A DNA stretch of 64,000 bases from QHWK01 sp035315685 (GCA_035315685.1 DATFXR010000233.1:1-64000), one strand, 5' to 3'; shown: positions 16,581-25,591, counted from the stretch's first letter. A program made the numbers and translations. Notes: generated by a model from the letters alone, not told the origin.

Positions 16581-18452
16581 ATGCTCCTGTTCGTCGTCGA
16601 AGACCGCCGCGCCGAGCGGCCGCTGCGCGACGCGCTTGCCTCAGCGGCACGGTCGGCCACAGCCGTCGCGGTCTTGACGGCCGATGCGGTCCTGGCGCTG
16701 CAACTCCGGCGCGAGGGCCTCGACGCACGGCTGACCACCGATGGCCTGACTCGCGAGCGAGTGGACGCCCTCGATCGTCTCGCGCTGGACGGCGTGGCGG
16801 CCGCGTACGACGCCGGTTCGGGACGGCGGTACGCGTCCGTTCACGGCGTGCCGTTCGGCGCGTTCCTGGAATACACGTTGATCCCGTCGTTCGTGCGCGC
16901 GGTCCGCAACGTCGCCGCCGTCGACGCAGCCCTGAATGCCTCGGCGGCGCCCGCTTCGCTGGTGCTGGTCGGCGGCGGCGCACTCGTGGCGGCGGCGCGC
17001 CTGGTCTCCAGGCACCGGGGGACGCGGACTTCATCGATCGCTGGCGATCCGATTCGGCGCGCGATCCACGCGGTGGCGCGCCTGACGGCCGGTCGCACCA
17101 CGAAATGGGTGAACTCGGATTTCCGGGCGCTCGTGCTCGAACCGGGATTCATCTGGCTGCTGTTCCTCAAGGGATTCTGGCGCCGGTTCGTCGCGGCGGC
17201 GCCGCGTGCCGGTGACGCAGCGCTCATCGTGATCGGCGATCGCTTCACGGCCGACGTCGTGCACCGGCTACGCGGCGCGCGCCGGATCGTGCTCGCCGGC
17301 GCGACGCAGCCCGGCCGCGCGATGTTCGAGCAGTCTGCGGATCTGCAGCCGATCGAATCCTTCAGCGAGCCGCGCGATCTCCTGCGCTGGCTGGGGTCGT
17401 GTTCGGAAGCTGTGGCGGACACGATCGCGATGTGGAGCGACCGCGATCATGGCAGGCGGTTCATGCTTGCCGGCGTGCCGTGCTGGCCGCTCGTGCGGCG
17501 CAGCGTGGTGCTGCACATGCCGGCGTGGCTACCTGCGCTTCGGCATCTGCAGCTGCTGGCGATGCGCGCCGCTGCGGCAGCGCCTCGAACGGCGCTGCTC
17601 ACGTCGACCGACGTCACGGCTTACAACCGGCTGGTCGTCGACACGCTCGGGCGAGCGGGGATCGCTTCGACAGGAATTCAGCACGGCATTGTCGGCCAGG
17701 CGAACGGCCACGACTCGGTGCAGGTGGATCGGTTCGCCACGTGGGGCACGGAAACGGCGGCCAGGTATCGAGAATGGGCGGCGACGCGCTCGCGCGTGAC
17801 GATTCGCGGACGATTCATCGTCACCGGGAACCCGCGGTTCGACGCGCTCGCGCGCCGCATCCGCGAGCGCTGCACCGGCGCGGCCCGTGAACCGCGCGCG
17901 AACGGCCGCTTTACGATCACCGTGTGCACCGGCTTCGTCAGCGACTTCTCGGTGCTCGCCACAGACGAGGAGAACCTGCTGATGCTGGATGAAGTGCTCG
18001 CATGGGCAGGTCAGCATCCGGATGTGAAGGTGATCCACAAGATGCATCCGGGAGAAGAGTTCGAGCACTACGCGCTCGCGGCGCGCGCGCTCGGGTGGGA
18101 TACGGGGATGCTCGAAACGATTCGCGAGCCGATTCTGTATGACGTGCTGCTGCAGTCGGACGTCATGGTCGCTGGGTATTCGACCACGATTCTCGAGTCG
18201 GCCGCACTCGGGACGCCGGCAATCGTCGTCGACGCGGTCGCCGACGGCGGCTACCGACTGCTGCCGCTCGACACCATCCGCGGCGTGTCGATCGCGAAGT
18301 CGCGCGCCGACTTGAGGGCGCAGCTCACCGCACACGTCACTGGTGCCAACCAGGCCGTGCCAAATCCTGACGACCCGGCGCTCATCGGGTATATTGGTTC
18401 GCTCGACGGCGAGGCCGCGGCGCGGATCGCGCAGCTGATCGATGTCGCGTAA
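16581..18452 (+). CDS. CDP-glycerol transferase-like glycosyltransferase (GT-B fold)
   Basis: A 623-residue cytoplasmic GT-B protein of the CDP-glycerol glycerophosphotransferase/polysialyltransferase-like group. The C-terminal half has the HG motif (TGIQHGIVGQANGHD), the nucleotide-binding KVIHKMHPGEEFEHY, and the acceptor-side STTILESAALGTPAIVVD. The N-terminal half is poorly conserved. ATG 16581 starts MLLFVVEDRRAERP; an upstream in-frame ATG at 16530 lies in the divergent promoter region. It probably adds a sugar, possibly a nonulosonate, or a polyol phosphate to the surface polymer. Donor is unknown. Confidence 0.75.
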   Translation: MLLFVVEDRRAERPLRDALASAARSATAVAVLTADAVLALQLRREGLDARLTTDGLTRERVDALDRLALDGVAAAYDAGSGRRYASVHGVPFGAFLEYTLIPSFVRAVRNVAAVDAALNASAAPASLVLVGGGALVAAARLVSRHRGTRTSSIAGDPIRRAIHAVARLTAGRTTKWVNSDFRALVLEPGFIWLLFLKGFWRRFVAAAPRAGDAALIVIGDRFTADVVHRLRGARRIVLAGATQPGRAMFEQSADLQPIESFSEPRDLLRWLGSCSEAVADTIAMWSDRDHGRRFMLAGVPCWPLVRRSVVLHMPAWLPALRHLQLLAMRAAAAAPRTALLTSTDVTAYNRLVVDTLGRAGIASTGIQHGIVGQANGHDSVQVDRFATWGTETAARYREWAATRSRVTIRGRFIVTGNPRFDALARRIRERCTGAAREPRANGRFTITVCTGFVSDFSVLATDEENLLMLDEVLAWAGQHPDVKVIHKMHPGEEFEHYALAARALGWDTGMLETIREPILYDVLLQSDVMVAGYSTTILESAALGTPAIVVDAVADGGYRLLPLDTIRGVSIAKSRADLRAQLTAHVTGANQAVPNPDDPALIGYIGSLDGEAAARIAQLIDVA

Positions 18453-18453
18453 C

Positions 18454-20346
18454 ATGCTCGTCGCGCCGATGAATGCATCGCACGCGTCTTCGGTGGCGGG
18501 CAACCCGAACCGGCTGCGCTACCGATGCGCACTGCTTGCACTCTCGTGGCTGGTGCCTTCATCTGCGTTCGCGCAGACTCCGCAGACCTATCAGGTGTTC
18601 GTCGGCCGCTGTGGATCCTGTCATGCGGCGACAAGCAGCACCGCCACGCGTGCGCCGAGCCGGCGCGACCTCGGTCAGAGAACGCCCGAATTGATTCTGG
18701 ACGCGATCACGACCGGCACCATGGCCCCGCACGCGCGAGGTTTGAACGACACGCAGATGCGCGAACTCGCCGTCATGCTGGCGGGGAGGCCGTTCGGCGC
18801 GGCGAAGTCCCGCGACGCTGACGCGATGCCGAACCGCTGCAGCCGCGACGCCGCGTTTGCCGATTCCCTCGACGGTCCGCAATGGAATGGCTGGGGCGCG
18901 GACGTCGAGAACTCGCGCGCGCAGAGTGCGGCGTTCGCCGCGCTGCCGGCAGACGCGGTGCCGCGGCTGACGCTGAAATGGGCGTTCGGCTTCCCCGGCG
19001 GCGAGTCGGCCTATGGCCAGCCGACCGTGGTCGGGAGCCGCGTCTACATCGGATCCGACAACGGGTTCGTCTACTCGCTCGACGCGGCAACCGGCTGCGT
19101 GTACTGGTCGTTCCACGCGCAGGCGGGCGTGCGGACCGCGATCAGCATCGGCCGCATCGGGACCGGTGATTCGGAGCGCGCTGCCGCGTACTTCGGCGAT
19201 CTGAAGGCGAACGTTTACGCGATCGATGCCGCGTCCGGACGGCAGATCTGGATGCAGCGCGCCGACGAGCATGCGCTGGCGCGCATCACCGGCGCGCCAA
19301 CGCTCTGGGACGGCCGCTTGTACGTTCCGATCGCGTCGACGGAAGAACTGGTTGGCGGCCATCCCCAGTACGAATGCTGTACGTTCCGCGGCAGCGTGGT
19401 CGCGTACGACGCGGCCGACGGCAAGGTGCTGTGGAGGCAGCCGACGATCGCGCAGCCGCTCGCGCGGACGGGCAAGACGTCGACCGGCACGCAGTTGTGG
19501 GGGCCGGCCGGTGCGGCGATCTGGTCGGCGCCGACCATCGACGCCCATCGGAGTCTGATCTACATCGCGACCGGCGACGCCTACACGGCGCCGGCGGCGC
19601 CGGAGTCGGACGCGGTCATGGCACTCGATCTCGCCACCGGCCGCGGGTCGTGGACCAGGCAGCTCACGTCGGACGACGCGTTCGTGTGGCCGTGCGAGCG
19701 GGACAATTTTTCGGAAACCTGTCCGTCGAAGCCAGGCCCTGATTTCGACTTCGGCATGTCGCCGATGCTGCGCCATGCCGACGGACGCGATCTCATCATC
19801 ATCGGACAGAAATCGGGCGCCGCGTGGGCACTCGATCCGGACAAGAACGGCGCGATACTGTGGCAGCACCGCGTCGGCAAGGGCAGCTGGGACGGCGGGC
19901 TGATGTGGGGAGGCGCGGCGGACGACAGGCGCGCCTATTTCCCGAACGTCGATTCGTACTACGGCCCGGAGACCGCTGGCGGGCTGGCGGCGCTCGACCT
20001 CGCCACGGGAGAGCAGGCGTGGTTCACGCGCCCGCCCGCCCGATCGTGCGGCGACGTGTCGTGCAGTCAGCCGCAGTCGGCGGCCGTGACGGTCATTCCC
20101 GGCGTCGTGTTTTCCGGCAGCACCAACGGCATCATGCGCGCGTACCGGACCACCGACGGCGCCATTGTCTGGGAGTACGACACCGCACAGCGCTTCACGA
20201 CTGTCAACGGCGTCGATGCGCACGGCGGAAGCCTCGACGGCCCCGGACCGACCATCGTGAACGGAATGCTGTTCCTCAGCTCCGGCTACGCGGCCGTCGG
20301 CGGCCGCAAACCGGGCAACGTCCTGCTCGCGTTCGCCGTGCCGTAG
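18454..20346 (+). CDS. Secreted PQQ beta-propeller dehydrogenase with cytochrome c domain
   Basis: A 630-residue periplasmic quinohemoprotein resembling polyvinyl-alcohol dehydrogenase (cytochrome). A signal peptide (YRCALLALSWLVPSSAFAQ) is followed by a cytochrome c segment with CGSCH at residues 53-57 and a probable heme Met in GTMAP. The remainder is a propeller with repeated blades such as SDNGFVYSLDAATGCVYW and SGAAWALDPDKNGAILWQ. It would oxidise an alcohol or sugar and pass electrons to heme c. ATG 18454 follows the glycosyltransferase stop by one base; ATG 18442 and 18472 are alternatives. It may not belong functionally to the glycan locus. Confidence 0.85.
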   Translation: MLVAPMNASHASSVAGNPNRLRYRCALLALSWLVPSSAFAQTPQTYQVFVGRCGSCHAATSSTATRAPSRRDLGQRTPELILDAITTGTMAPHARGLNDTQMRELAVMLAGRPFGAAKSRDADAMPNRCSRDAAFADSLDGPQWNGWGADVENSRAQSAAFAALPADAVPRLTLKWAFGFPGGESAYGQPTVVGSRVYIGSDNGFVYSLDAATGCVYWSFHAQAGVRTAISIGRIGTGDSERAAAYFGDLKANVYAIDAASGRQIWMQRADEHALARITGAPTLWDGRLYVPIASTEELVGGHPQYECCTFRGSVVAYDAADGKVLWRQPTIAQPLARTGKTSTGTQLWGPAGAAIWSAPTIDAHRSLIYIATGDAYTAPAAPESDAVMALDLATGRGSWTRQLTSDDAFVWPCERDNFSETCPSKPGPDFDFGMSPMLRHADGRDLIIIGQKSGAAWALDPDKNGAILWQHRVGKGSWDGGLMWGGAADDRRAYFPNVDSYYGPETAGGLAALDLATGEQAWFTRPPARSCGDVSCSQPQSAAVTVIPGVVFSGSTNGIMRAYRTTDGAIVWEYDTAQRFTTVNGVDAHGGSLDGPGPTIVNGMLFLSSGYAAVGGRKPGNVLLAFAVP

Positions 20347-20356
20347 ACGACGCCTT

Positions 20357-20396
20357 CGATCAGCCGACGCTCGCCTGAAGGATTCGCGCTACGTTG
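20357..20396. repeat. H-type repeat between convergent genes
   Basis: GATCAGCCGACGCTCGCCTG followed by AAGGATTCGCGCTACGTTG. It is close to CGCTCGGCTGAGGCCTTCGC at 23769-23800 and to the in-gene copy at 8757. Confidence 0.45.
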
Positions 20397-20399
20397 TCG

Positions 20400-21602
20400 T
20401 CACCTCTTGCGCGCGACGATGACGGTGTTCTGGCCGCGGGGATCGCCGGGCACGCTGACCAGTCCCTGTTTCAGGCCGATCGTCTCCGTGATCGTGAAGT
20501 GTCGGCTGACCAGCGCGGTGATCTGCTCGAGACTGTACTCGCGCTCGTGCATGTAGGTGACCGGGATGTGCCCCTGCGAGTTCTGCGGCGTGCTCAGCAC
20601 GAGGACGCCGCCGGGCGCGAGGACGCGGTGCAGCTCGGCGACGAATCGCCCCTCGTTTTCGACGTGCTCGATCGTTTCCATCGACAGCACCGCGTCGAAT
20701 GCTCCAGCCTCGAAGCCGGTCGCCGTGCCATCGACGATGTGGTAGAAGGCGTTGCCGTCGGAGGTCGCGGCGCGTGCTTCCGCGACCGTCGCGGCATCCA
20801 CGTCGCCGCCGTGCGCCTCGCGCACCGATCCGGCGATTGCGCGCACTCCGTGGCCGGCGCCGCACGCGAGATCGAGCACCTTCATCTGAGGCGTCAGATG
20901 ACGCAGCGCGATCTCGTAGTGATAGCCGATCTGATCAGCGGACCAGGTGCGCCGTCCGTTCACCTCCTGCCGCGGCTCGCGGTAGATCTGCCGCGCGGTC
21001 TCGCGCGCCCGCCGCAGCGTCGCTTCGTCGTAGAACGGCGCGTCCGGCAGGTAGCGGCAACGAAACGACTCGGGATGTTGAAACAGGAAGAATTTCGGGT
21101 GGATCCGGAAGATGTCGCCGTCGTGCCCCGCCGGCAGCATCGCCTCCGCCCGGCGCAACCCGCCGACGCGGTAGACGTCAGCGGTGAACTGCGCGGGAAA
21201 ATCGTCCGGCAGCTTCACGCAGTCGAGCGAATCGGTGCGCGCCATCCGGAGCATGTCCCGGCTCGCCGCGACGTCGAAAAACATGTGCAGGCCGTCGACA
21301 CGCAGCACATGCACGCCTGCGTCGAGCGCCGCGGTCGCCGCCACCATGCGCGCCAGCGGGCTCTCGTCGTGGCCGAAGAACGTCGCGACGCGTCCGCCTG
21401 GAAACCTCGACGCGGCGTTCGCGAACGCTCCCGATGCATCGGTCGACGGCGCCGCGAGAATCACGCGGCTCCCTTCGATTTCGGCGAGGACCTTGGCCAC
21501 CGTCCGCCACACGACCGGCACGCCGTCCACTTCGTTCATGCACATGTCCGGCGCGCCCGACCACGACATCGAGCTCGCCTGGACGATCACGTATTGATCC
21601 AT
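20400..21602 (-). CDS. Degenerate nucleotidyltransferase domain fused to a SAM methyltransferase
   Basis: A 400-residue two-domain protein. Residues about 1-215 follow the SpsF/PseF-like cytidylyltransferase plan (YVIVQASSMSWSG, then DGVPVVWRTVAKVLAE), but the catalytic QARxGSxRLPGK is replaced by QASSMSWSGAPDM, so CTP transfer may be lost. Residues about 230-400 are a class I methyltransferase: VLDLACGAGHGVRAIAG, GGDVDAATV, and AVLSMETIEHVENE. I chose ATG 21602; GTG 21611 is also in frame. It is the last gene before a convergent junction and lies downstream of the esterase/ATP-grasp cluster. It may modify a CMP-sugar acid. Confidence 0.7.
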   Translation of the reverse strand: MDQYVIVQASSMSWSGAPDMCMNEVDGVPVVWRTVAKVLAEIEGSRVILAAPSTDASGAFANAASRFPGGRVATFFGHDESPLARMVAATAALDAGVHVLRVDGLHMFFDVAASRDMLRMARTDSLDCVKLPDDFPAQFTADVYRVGGLRRAEAMLPAGHDGDIFRIHPKFFLFQHPESFRCRYLPDAPFYDEATLRRARETARQIYREPRQEVNGRRTWSADQIGYHYEIALRHLTPQMKVLDLACGAGHGVRAIAGSVREAHGGDVDAATVAEARAATSDGNAFYHIVDGTATGFEAGAFDAVLSMETIEHVENEGRFVAELHRVLAPGGVLVLSTPQNSQGHIPVTYMHEREYSLEQITALVSRHFTITETIGLKQGLVSVPGDPRGQNTVIVARKR

Positions 21603-21615
21603 CTCGGTCACATGA

Positions 21616-21657
21616 TAGCGGGTCGGGCGGGTCAGGCAGGTCAGGCAGGTCGGACAT
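21616..21657. repeat. Family E repeat (GGTCAGGCAGGTCAGGCAGG type)
   Basis: GGTCGGGCGGGTCAGGCAGG followed by TCAGGCAGGTCGG. A related CT-rich string occurs within the ATP-grasp gene at 22924-22972. Confidence 0.6.
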
Positions 21658-21689
21658 AGCGTACGTCAGCAGGTTGAGCGTGTATCCGT

Positions 21690-21735
21690 AAGAAAGAACT
21701 CTGCGATCTCTGCGGTCTCTGCGGTTGCTTTCTCA
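21690..21735 (-). repeat. Dispersed repeat family B, inverted copy at esterase 3' end
   Basis: AAGAAAGAACTCTGCGATCT followed by CTGCGGTCTCTGCGGTTGCTTTCTCA. On the minus strand the esterase TGA is directly followed by GAAAGCAACCGCAGAG, the repeat's conserved end. Confidence 0.75.
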
Positions 21736-22536
21736 CTCGAGCAGAAAACGTAGCGCACTTTCGAGACGGCGCGCCCATGACGCTTCGTTGTGGCGGCCGC
21801 CCGGGTCCTCGACGTAGCGGACCCGTGGCTTGCCTTCGTGCCGCCCGCGTCGATCGACGCCGTCGTATGCCGCCCGGGTCCGGCGCGCGCGGCGGTCGCG
21901 GGCGAATCCCTTTCGCGCGAGCAGCCGTCCCAGCCGCCGCGCGTCGCGCAGCGTGCCGGTCCCTTCATGCAGACCGACGTCCACGTAGAGGCGCCCGTGC
22001 GGCGTGCGCGCATCCCGCACGAAATCGAGAATCGCGCCCTGACCGAACCAGATCGACGGGCTCATCGCGCCGGCGCGGCCGAAGATCGACGGAAACCGGA
22101 AATACGCGTACAGGCTGACCAGGCCGCCCATCGACGAGCCCAGCATCGCCGTCTCGTCGCGATCGACGCGTGTACGAAACAGCCGATCGATGCGCGGCTT
22201 GATGGTCGCGGTCAGAAACTCGAGATAGGCGTCGGCGCAGCCGCCGCCGTGCCGTCGGTCGGGAAAGGGACTGTACTCGGCCAGCCGCGCGTCGCCCATG
22301 TTGTGGATGCCGACGACGATCGCCTCGAGTCCGGATCCGGCAAGGCGTTCGAGGGTGACGTCGAGATCCCATGTGCCGGCGAACGCGGTGGCGGGGTCCG
22401 ACAGGTTCTGGCCGTCCTGCATGTAGACGACCGGATAGCGGCGGCCGCTCGGATAAGACGAAGGCAGATAGACGTCGATGGTGCGGCGATTCTTCAGTTG
22501 CGGCGACCAGACGCGCTCGAGCGTGCGCTTCGTCAT
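21733..22536 (-). CDS. Enterochelin esterase-like alpha/beta hydrolase
   Basis: A 267-residue cytoplasmic serine esterase of the Fes/YieL type. The nucleophile is in MLGSSMGGLVSLYAY, the oxyanion strand is PVVYMQDGQNL, and the catalytic His is probably in PGGRHNEASWARRL near the C-terminus. No signal peptide is seen. It overlaps the ATP-grasp stop-start as ATGA (22533-22536), so the two are coupled. Its stop codon lies at the edge of a family B repeat. In this cluster it may hydrolyse an ester or activated acyl intermediate made by the ATP-grasp enzyme. Confidence 0.82.
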   Translation of the reverse strand: MTKRTLERVWSPQLKNRRTIDVYLPSSYPSGRRYPVVYMQDGQNLSDPATAFAGTWDLDVTLERLAGSGLEAIVVGIHNMGDARLAEYSPFPDRRHGGGCADAYLEFLTATIKPRIDRLFRTRVDRDETAMLGSSMGGLVSLYAYFRFPSIFGRAGAMSPSIWFGQGAILDFVRDARTPHGRLYVDVGLHEGTGTLRDARRLGRLLARKGFARDRRARRTRAAYDGVDRRGRHEGKPRVRYVEDPGGRHNEASWARRLESALRFLLE

Positions 22537-23762
22537 TCGAGCGGACGCTCGGGTGGCGGCGCCGTCGCGAAGAAGTCGCGGTAGAAGCGCGTGGCGTAGT
22601 CGGCGACGAGCGCCTCGACCCGCTGCGCGTCGGGTGACGCCACGATCACGCCCGCGTGATGCTCTTTGCGAATCGTCTTCGCGATCTCACGATCGGTGTA
22701 CGCCGACATGTCCGGCGTCTCCTGCCGGGCGAGCGTCAGGACGATGGCTGAGAAATCGGCGCGCCGTGGCGGCACGACGTAGTCGTCTCCACCGACTTCG
22801 ATCTTCGCCCATTCATGCCACAGGTTGATACCGGTCGCCGCCTCGATCGTGTCCACGATGAACGCCCCGCCAACGCGCGCGGACGTTTCGAGAAACACGA
22901 ATCCTCGGTCCGGCTGAAGCCGGACTTCTGCCCCTCCTGCCCCTCCCGCCTCTCCTGCCCCTCCCGCCCGAATGAACTCCGAGTGCGAGACGCCGCGCTG
23001 CAGGCCGAGCATCGCCTGCAGCCGGCGATTCAGCGCCAGCAGGGCCGCCCCTTCCTCCGAGTCGTCTGCCAGCCGCCGGGTGATGAACAGCCCGCCTTCG
23101 TGCGCGATCTCCATCGGCGGCCGGCCGTACTTGAAGGCGGTGGCGAACACGACCGCTCCGTTCCAGACAATCGAGTCCACGTGGTAGACGTCGCCGGCGA
23201 CGAACTGCTCGAGGACGGTGTTCGATCGACCGTCGCCGGCGGCGTGGAGCGCCGGCCACAGCTCTTCGTGCGACCGGACTTTTCTGATGCCGATCGCCGC
23301 AGCCGACGAGCGCGGCTTCAGCACCCACGGCGGCGGCACCCGCGCCGCCCACGCGTTGACCGACTCGTCGTTGAACGTCGCGGTGAATTCGGGCACCGGA
23401 ATGCCCGCTCCGCGTGCGGCGATCCGCATCGCCAGCTTGTCGCGAAAGCGGCTCGCTGTAGTCCGGCCCATGCCGCTGACCTGCAGGTGGTCGCGGATCA
23501 TCGCGGCCAGCTCGACGTCGAAGTCGTCGAGCGCGGCAACGCGATCGATCGCGTGGCGACGCGCGATCTCGTCGACGCGCCGCTTCACGCCCGCCTCGTT
23601 TGCGTCACGCGCGATGGTATGAAGCTCCGCGATCGAGTCGCGCGGCCATGCGGCGTTCGCGAGCGAATCGGCGGTGAGCAGCAGCACCGTCGCACCCAGA
23701 CGGTTCGCCTCGCGCAGGAATGGGTCACCCTTGAAGTAGGTCGCGATACAGAGGATCGTCAT
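22533..23762 (-). CDS. ATP-grasp ligase with repeat-derived insertion
   Basis: A 409-residue ATP-grasp enzyme. The N-terminal domain starts ILCIATYFKGDPFLREA. The ATP-binding Lys is in PWVLKPRSSAAAIGIRKV, then VLEQFVAGDVYHVDSIVW, and the metal-binding strand GFVFLETSARVGGAF. Between HSEFIRA and GFVFLET a Gly/Ala-rich string (AGGAGEAGGAGGAEVRLQ) interrupts the domain; it is encoded by dispersed repeats of families E and H (22908-22972). Family members normally have only a short turn there. Its start is divergent from the esterase gene at 23807. The acyl substrate is unknown. Confidence 0.83.
   Translation of the reverse strand: MTILCIATYFKGDPFLREANRLGATVLLLTADSLANAAWPRDSIAELHTIARDANEAGVKRRVDEIARRHAIDRVAALDDFDVELAAMIRDHLQVSGMGRTTASRFRDKLAMRIAARGAGIPVPEFTATFNDESVNAWAARVPPPWVLKPRSSAAAIGIRKVRSHEELWPALHAAGDGRSNTVLEQFVAGDVYHVDSIVWNGAVVFATAFKYGRPPMEIAHEGGLFITRRLADDSEEGAALLALNRRLQAMLGLQRGVSHSEFIRAGGAGEAGGAGGAEVRLQPDRGFVFLETSARVGGAFIVDTIEAATGINLWHEWAKIEVGGDDYVVPPRRADFSAIVLTLARQETPDMSAYTDREIAKTIRKEHHAGVIVASPDAQRVEALVADYATRFYRDFFATAPPPERPLE
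22908..22972. repeat. Family E plus H repeats inserted in the ATP-grasp gene
   Basis: GTCCGGCTGAAGCCGGAC (22909-22926, palindromic) is joined to CTTCTGCCCCTCCTGCCCCT with CCCGCCTCTCCTGCCCCTCC. The insert is in frame and encodes Gly/Ala-rich residues plus VRLQPDR. Confidence 0.8.
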
Positions 23763-23768
23763 ATACTG

Positions 23769-23800
23769 ACGCTCGGCTGAGGCCTTCGCGCTACCTTACG
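23769..23800. repeat. H-type repeat in a divergent promoter region
   Basis: ACGCTCGGCTGAGGCCTTCG followed by CGCTACCTTACG. It lies between the divergent ATP-grasp and esterase genes. Confidence 0.5.
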
Positions 23801-23806
23801 CCCGCC

Positions 23807-24535
23807 ATGCACCGCGAATTTCACCGCTGGTACTCCGACCGCCTCGGTCGCGACATGGGCATCGTCGTCCACGGCCACTGGGGACCGCCGATGATCCTGT
23901 TCCCGACCACCGGCGGCGACGAGTGGGAGTACGAGCGCCAGTCGATGATCGGCGCACTCGCGGAGTTCATCGACGCGGGGCGGATCAAGACGTTCTCGGT
24001 CACCGTCAATCACGGTGATTCGTTCGGCAACCGCCGCGCGCATCCGCTGCACCGCAGCTGGATGCAGCGGCAGTATGATGCCTACGTCCGCTACGAAGTC
24101 GTTCCGTTCGTCCGCAATCACTGCCGCTCCGGTGACATCGGCATCTGGACGATGGGGGCGTCGCTCGGCGGGTATCACGCCGCGAATACGCTGTTCAAAT
24201 ACCCCGACGTCGTCAAGCGCTGCTTCGCGCTGTCGGGCGTGTACGACATGAAACAGTTCATGGACGGCGCCTACGACGACAACTTCTACTTCAACAACCC
24301 GGTCGATTACATGGCGAGCGCGTCGGATCCATGGCAGCTCGGCCATCTGACGTCGTGCGATATTCATCTCGTCACCGGCAGCGGCCCGTGGGAGAAGAGC
24401 GACGAGGCATACCGGATGTCGCACATCCTCGCAAGCCGCGGCATCCACCATCATCTGGACGACTGGGGCCCGCTCGGCGGCCACGACTGGCCTTACTGGA
24501 AGCATCAGCTCCGCGAATATCTTTCGCGGAGCTGA
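23807..24535 (+). CDS. Esterase-D/Fes-like alpha/beta hydrolase
   Basis: A 242-residue cytoplasmic serine hydrolase. The N-terminus HGHWGPPMILFPTTGGDEWE forms the oxyanion side, the nucleophile Ser is in TMGASLGGYHAANTLFK, and the catalytic His is in PLGGHDWPYWKHQLREYL. Such proteins accompany ATP-grasp and YbdK ligases in other genomes, though the substrate is not known. It is the only plus-strand gene inside this otherwise minus-strand cluster. It starts at ATG 23807 and ends convergent to the M29-type peptidase gene with a perfect hairpin over its stop. Confidence 0.82.
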   Translation: MHREFHRWYSDRLGRDMGIVVHGHWGPPMILFPTTGGDEWEYERQSMIGALAEFIDAGRIKTFSVTVNHGDSFGNRRAHPLHRSWMQRQYDAYVRYEVVPFVRNHCRSGDIGIWTMGASLGGYHAANTLFKYPDVVKRCFALSGVYDMKQFMDGAYDDNFYFNNPVDYMASASDPWQLGHLTSCDIHLVTGSGPWEKSDEAYRMSHILASRGIHHHLDDWGPLGGHDWPYWKHQLREYLSRS

Positions 24536-24538
24536 TGC
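24502..24538. terminator. Perfect 16 bp hairpin between convergent genes
   Basis: GCATCAGCTCCGCGAA (24502-24517) pairs perfectly with TTCGCGGAGCTGATGC (24523-24538) around a 5-base loop. It covers the TGA of the esterase and lies 4 bases from the stop of the opposing gene. No U-tract follows, so it may be a symmetrical transcription barrier. Confidence 0.55.
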
Positions 24539-24541
24539 GCG

Positions 24542-25582
24542 TCAGAGATCGAAGCGGCTCAGATTGTAGCGGCCGCTTTCGATTACCTGTTCGTCATCGA
24601 TCCACACGTTGCATTCGCGGGTGAGCACGTCGATGTGCGTGCGCGACTTCCACGGCGCGCCGGTCTGGCTGCCATACGGATCGCCGAACGCGAGATGGAC
24701 GCCCGGCACCTTCTCGTCCTGCAGCAGGACGCCGATCATGTCGTCGAGCGCGATGTTGGTGCCGAACGCGAGCTCGCCGACGCGGTCGCTGTGCTCGTCG
24801 GTGTGGCAGTACGCCCAGAACTCCTGCTCCAGATCTTGGCGCACGCAGTGCGCCGCCCGCAGACGACCGCCGCGGATCTCGAGCGTGAGCGGCGTCGCGC
24901 GCAGGTCGCCGTACTTCGGACCGAAGTAGTCGCCGGCAGTGCCGTCGCAGACGAACACACCGTCCACGCTCTTCGGCGTCGTGAACACCTCGCCAGCCGG
25001 AAGATTCGACCAGTAGCGGCGGTTGATCAGGCCGCTGGTCTTCACCCACGTGTAGCTCCGATCGAAGGCGGCGGTGAGCGCGGTGCCGCCGGGCGTTTCG
25101 ACGCGCAGCCGCCGGGCGCGCGTCATGCGCTCGCACAACCGCTGGCTGAGCCGATCGACGAGGCGGTAGTCGGCGCGCATCCCCTGCTGCATGATCTGCG
25201 GCGTCACTCCGACCATGTGCGCGTAGCGGATCCCGCGGCGCTCGACCACCGACACAATCGACATTCGAGCGCCGAGCTCGCCCTGTTGCGGCTGCACGCA
25301 CAGGATCCCGGCGTCGGCCTGCTCGAGCGCGTCGAGGACCTCCGGCGGCGCGGCCGTCATCGGCCGATTGGCGACCCTCTCGATGAGGACGCCCTGCCAC
25401 GGCGCGCCGACTTCGTCGAGCGCCGCGGCGATGCTCGCGGCGACGTCGCCGCTCGCTTCGTCGGCGATCAATGCGACCCGCTCGTCGGGCTGAATCGCCA
25501 GGCAGACCGAGATCGCGTTCCGCGCGCCCGCTTCGAGGGCGGGCGTGACCGTTCCGAACATCGCTGGGCTCATGCGATCCAT
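24542..25582 (-). CDS. M29-family aminopeptidase-like metalloprotein
   Basis: A 346-residue protein related to the M29 (AmpS/thermophilic) aminopeptidases, two-metal enzymes that remove N-terminal residues. Candidate metal ligands are conserved: Glu in VGELAFGTNIAL, His in GVHLAFGDPYG, and the HxD pair in RTHIDVL. The N-terminal domain has ERVALIADEASGDVAASIA. I chose ATG 25582; ATG 25573 is also possible, and the longer frame runs into a palindrome. The upstream spacer is a family I palindrome. In a ligase cluster it could trim or mature a peptide-like product. Confidence 0.75.
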   Translation of the reverse strand: MDRMSPAMFGTVTPALEAGARNAISVCLAIQPDERVALIADEASGDVAASIAAALDEVGAPWQGVLIERVANRPMTAAPPEVLDALEQADAGILCVQPQQGELGARMSIVSVVERRGIRYAHMVGVTPQIMQQGMRADYRLVDRLSQRLCERMTRARRLRVETPGGTALTAAFDRSYTWVKTSGLINRRYWSNLPAGEVFTTPKSVDGVFVCDGTAGDYFGPKYGDLRATPLTLEIRGGRLRAAHCVRQDLEQEFWAYCHTDEHSDRVGELAFGTNIALDDMIGVLLQDEKVPGVHLAFGDPYGSQTGAPWKSRTHIDVLTRECNVWIDDEQVIESGRYNLSRFDL

Positions 25583-25591
25583 TGTACGGAG

